The notes under the pieces were generated by a model that was not told where the DNA came from, searched no databases, and saw nothing but the letters and a program-made list of their open reading frames with translations. A DNA stretch of 64,000 nt from an uncultured Muribaculaceae bacterium (GTDB lineage Bacteria > Bacteroidota > Bacteroidia > Bacteroidales > Muribaculaceae). Each line of letters starts with the position of its first letter. The stretch's first letter is position 1. A program made the position numbers and the translations under genes. Positions 63,960-64,000 of this stretch are shown here, one piece after another. The stretch covers positions 105,981 to 169,980 of the forward strand of contig CANRPJ010000002.1 of the NCBI GenBank assembly GCA_947632485.1, read 5' to 3'.

Positions 63960-64000
63960 TGATTGTCAACGCGTAACAAATCATTCTTTTTAAGTGAGTA

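Overview
The window is chromosomal DNA of a member of the Bacteroidales. Evidence: repeated Bacteroidetes promoter boxes (TTTG, 19-21 bases, TAnnTTTG), a TonB-dependent outer-membrane receptor, a secreted two-domain GH27 protein, DUF4254 next to a family 9 glycosyltransferase, DUF4834 next to pssA and psd, and a type II glutaminyl cyclase. The fairly high G+C together with these genes suggests the mouse/human gut family Muribaculaceae; that family assignment is an inference. There are no phage genes, insertion-sequence transposases or CRISPR arrays.

Layout. 0-5 kb: RND efflux pump (cut by the window edge) with its adaptor, then a secreted rhodanese-nitroreductase fusion overlapping a TSUP sulfur-anion exporter. 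5-10 kb: (alpha/alpha)6 glycosidase, DUF4254, glycosyltransferase 9 and GH27 alpha-galactosidase in one orientation. 10.1-10.4 kb: a gene-free stretch with a consensus minus-strand promoter, four nested stem-loops and a terminator, i.e. a candidate structured RNA of about 310 nt. 10.7-14.1 kb: fused proline dehydrogenase/P5C dehydrogenase. 14.1-14.9 kb: repeat-rich spacer. 14.9-22.5 kb: TonB receptor, porin and three membrane transporters. 22.6-35.1 kb: an accessory stretch with four toxin-antitoxin-like loci (HipA-like kinase/DUF3037, two paralogous toxin/HTH pairs, HicAB) spread among housekeeping genes (Ca2+ ATPase, GH27, alanine symporter, tyrS, tRNA-Glu, rpsT, tRNA-Glu). 29.9-30.3 kb holds two further candidate small RNAs. 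35.3-42 kb: obgE, sugar-nucleotide transferase, xerD-like recombinase, a YfhO-like membrane protein and an Lrp regulator, all on the minus strand. 42-45.5 kb: ECF sigma operon with a putative anti-sigma factor, a secreted protein and a frameshifted S41 protease that shares a domain with that secreted protein. 45.5-51.8 kb: histidine kinase, HAD phosphatase, phospholipid synthesis (psd, pssA), glutaminyl cyclase, lpxB. 51.9-57.5 kb: beta-helix lipoprotein, WYL regulator, a bacterioferritin-like protein that has lost most ferroxidase ligands, an AraC regulator, and a charged coiled-coil membrane protein. 57.5-64 kb: UbiA-like protein without its Asp motifs, gyrB, S9 peptidase, DcaP-type porin.

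Themes that cut across genes: (1) a dispersed intergenic palindromic element of about 75-85 nt occurs four times and keeps its stem by wobble and compensatory changes; (2) three genes (psd, the ECF sigma factor, the WYL regulator) start exactly five bases after a promoter -7 box, implying leaderless mRNAs; (3) several proteins look like enzymes with lost active sites. All alignments were done by eye; no database was searched.
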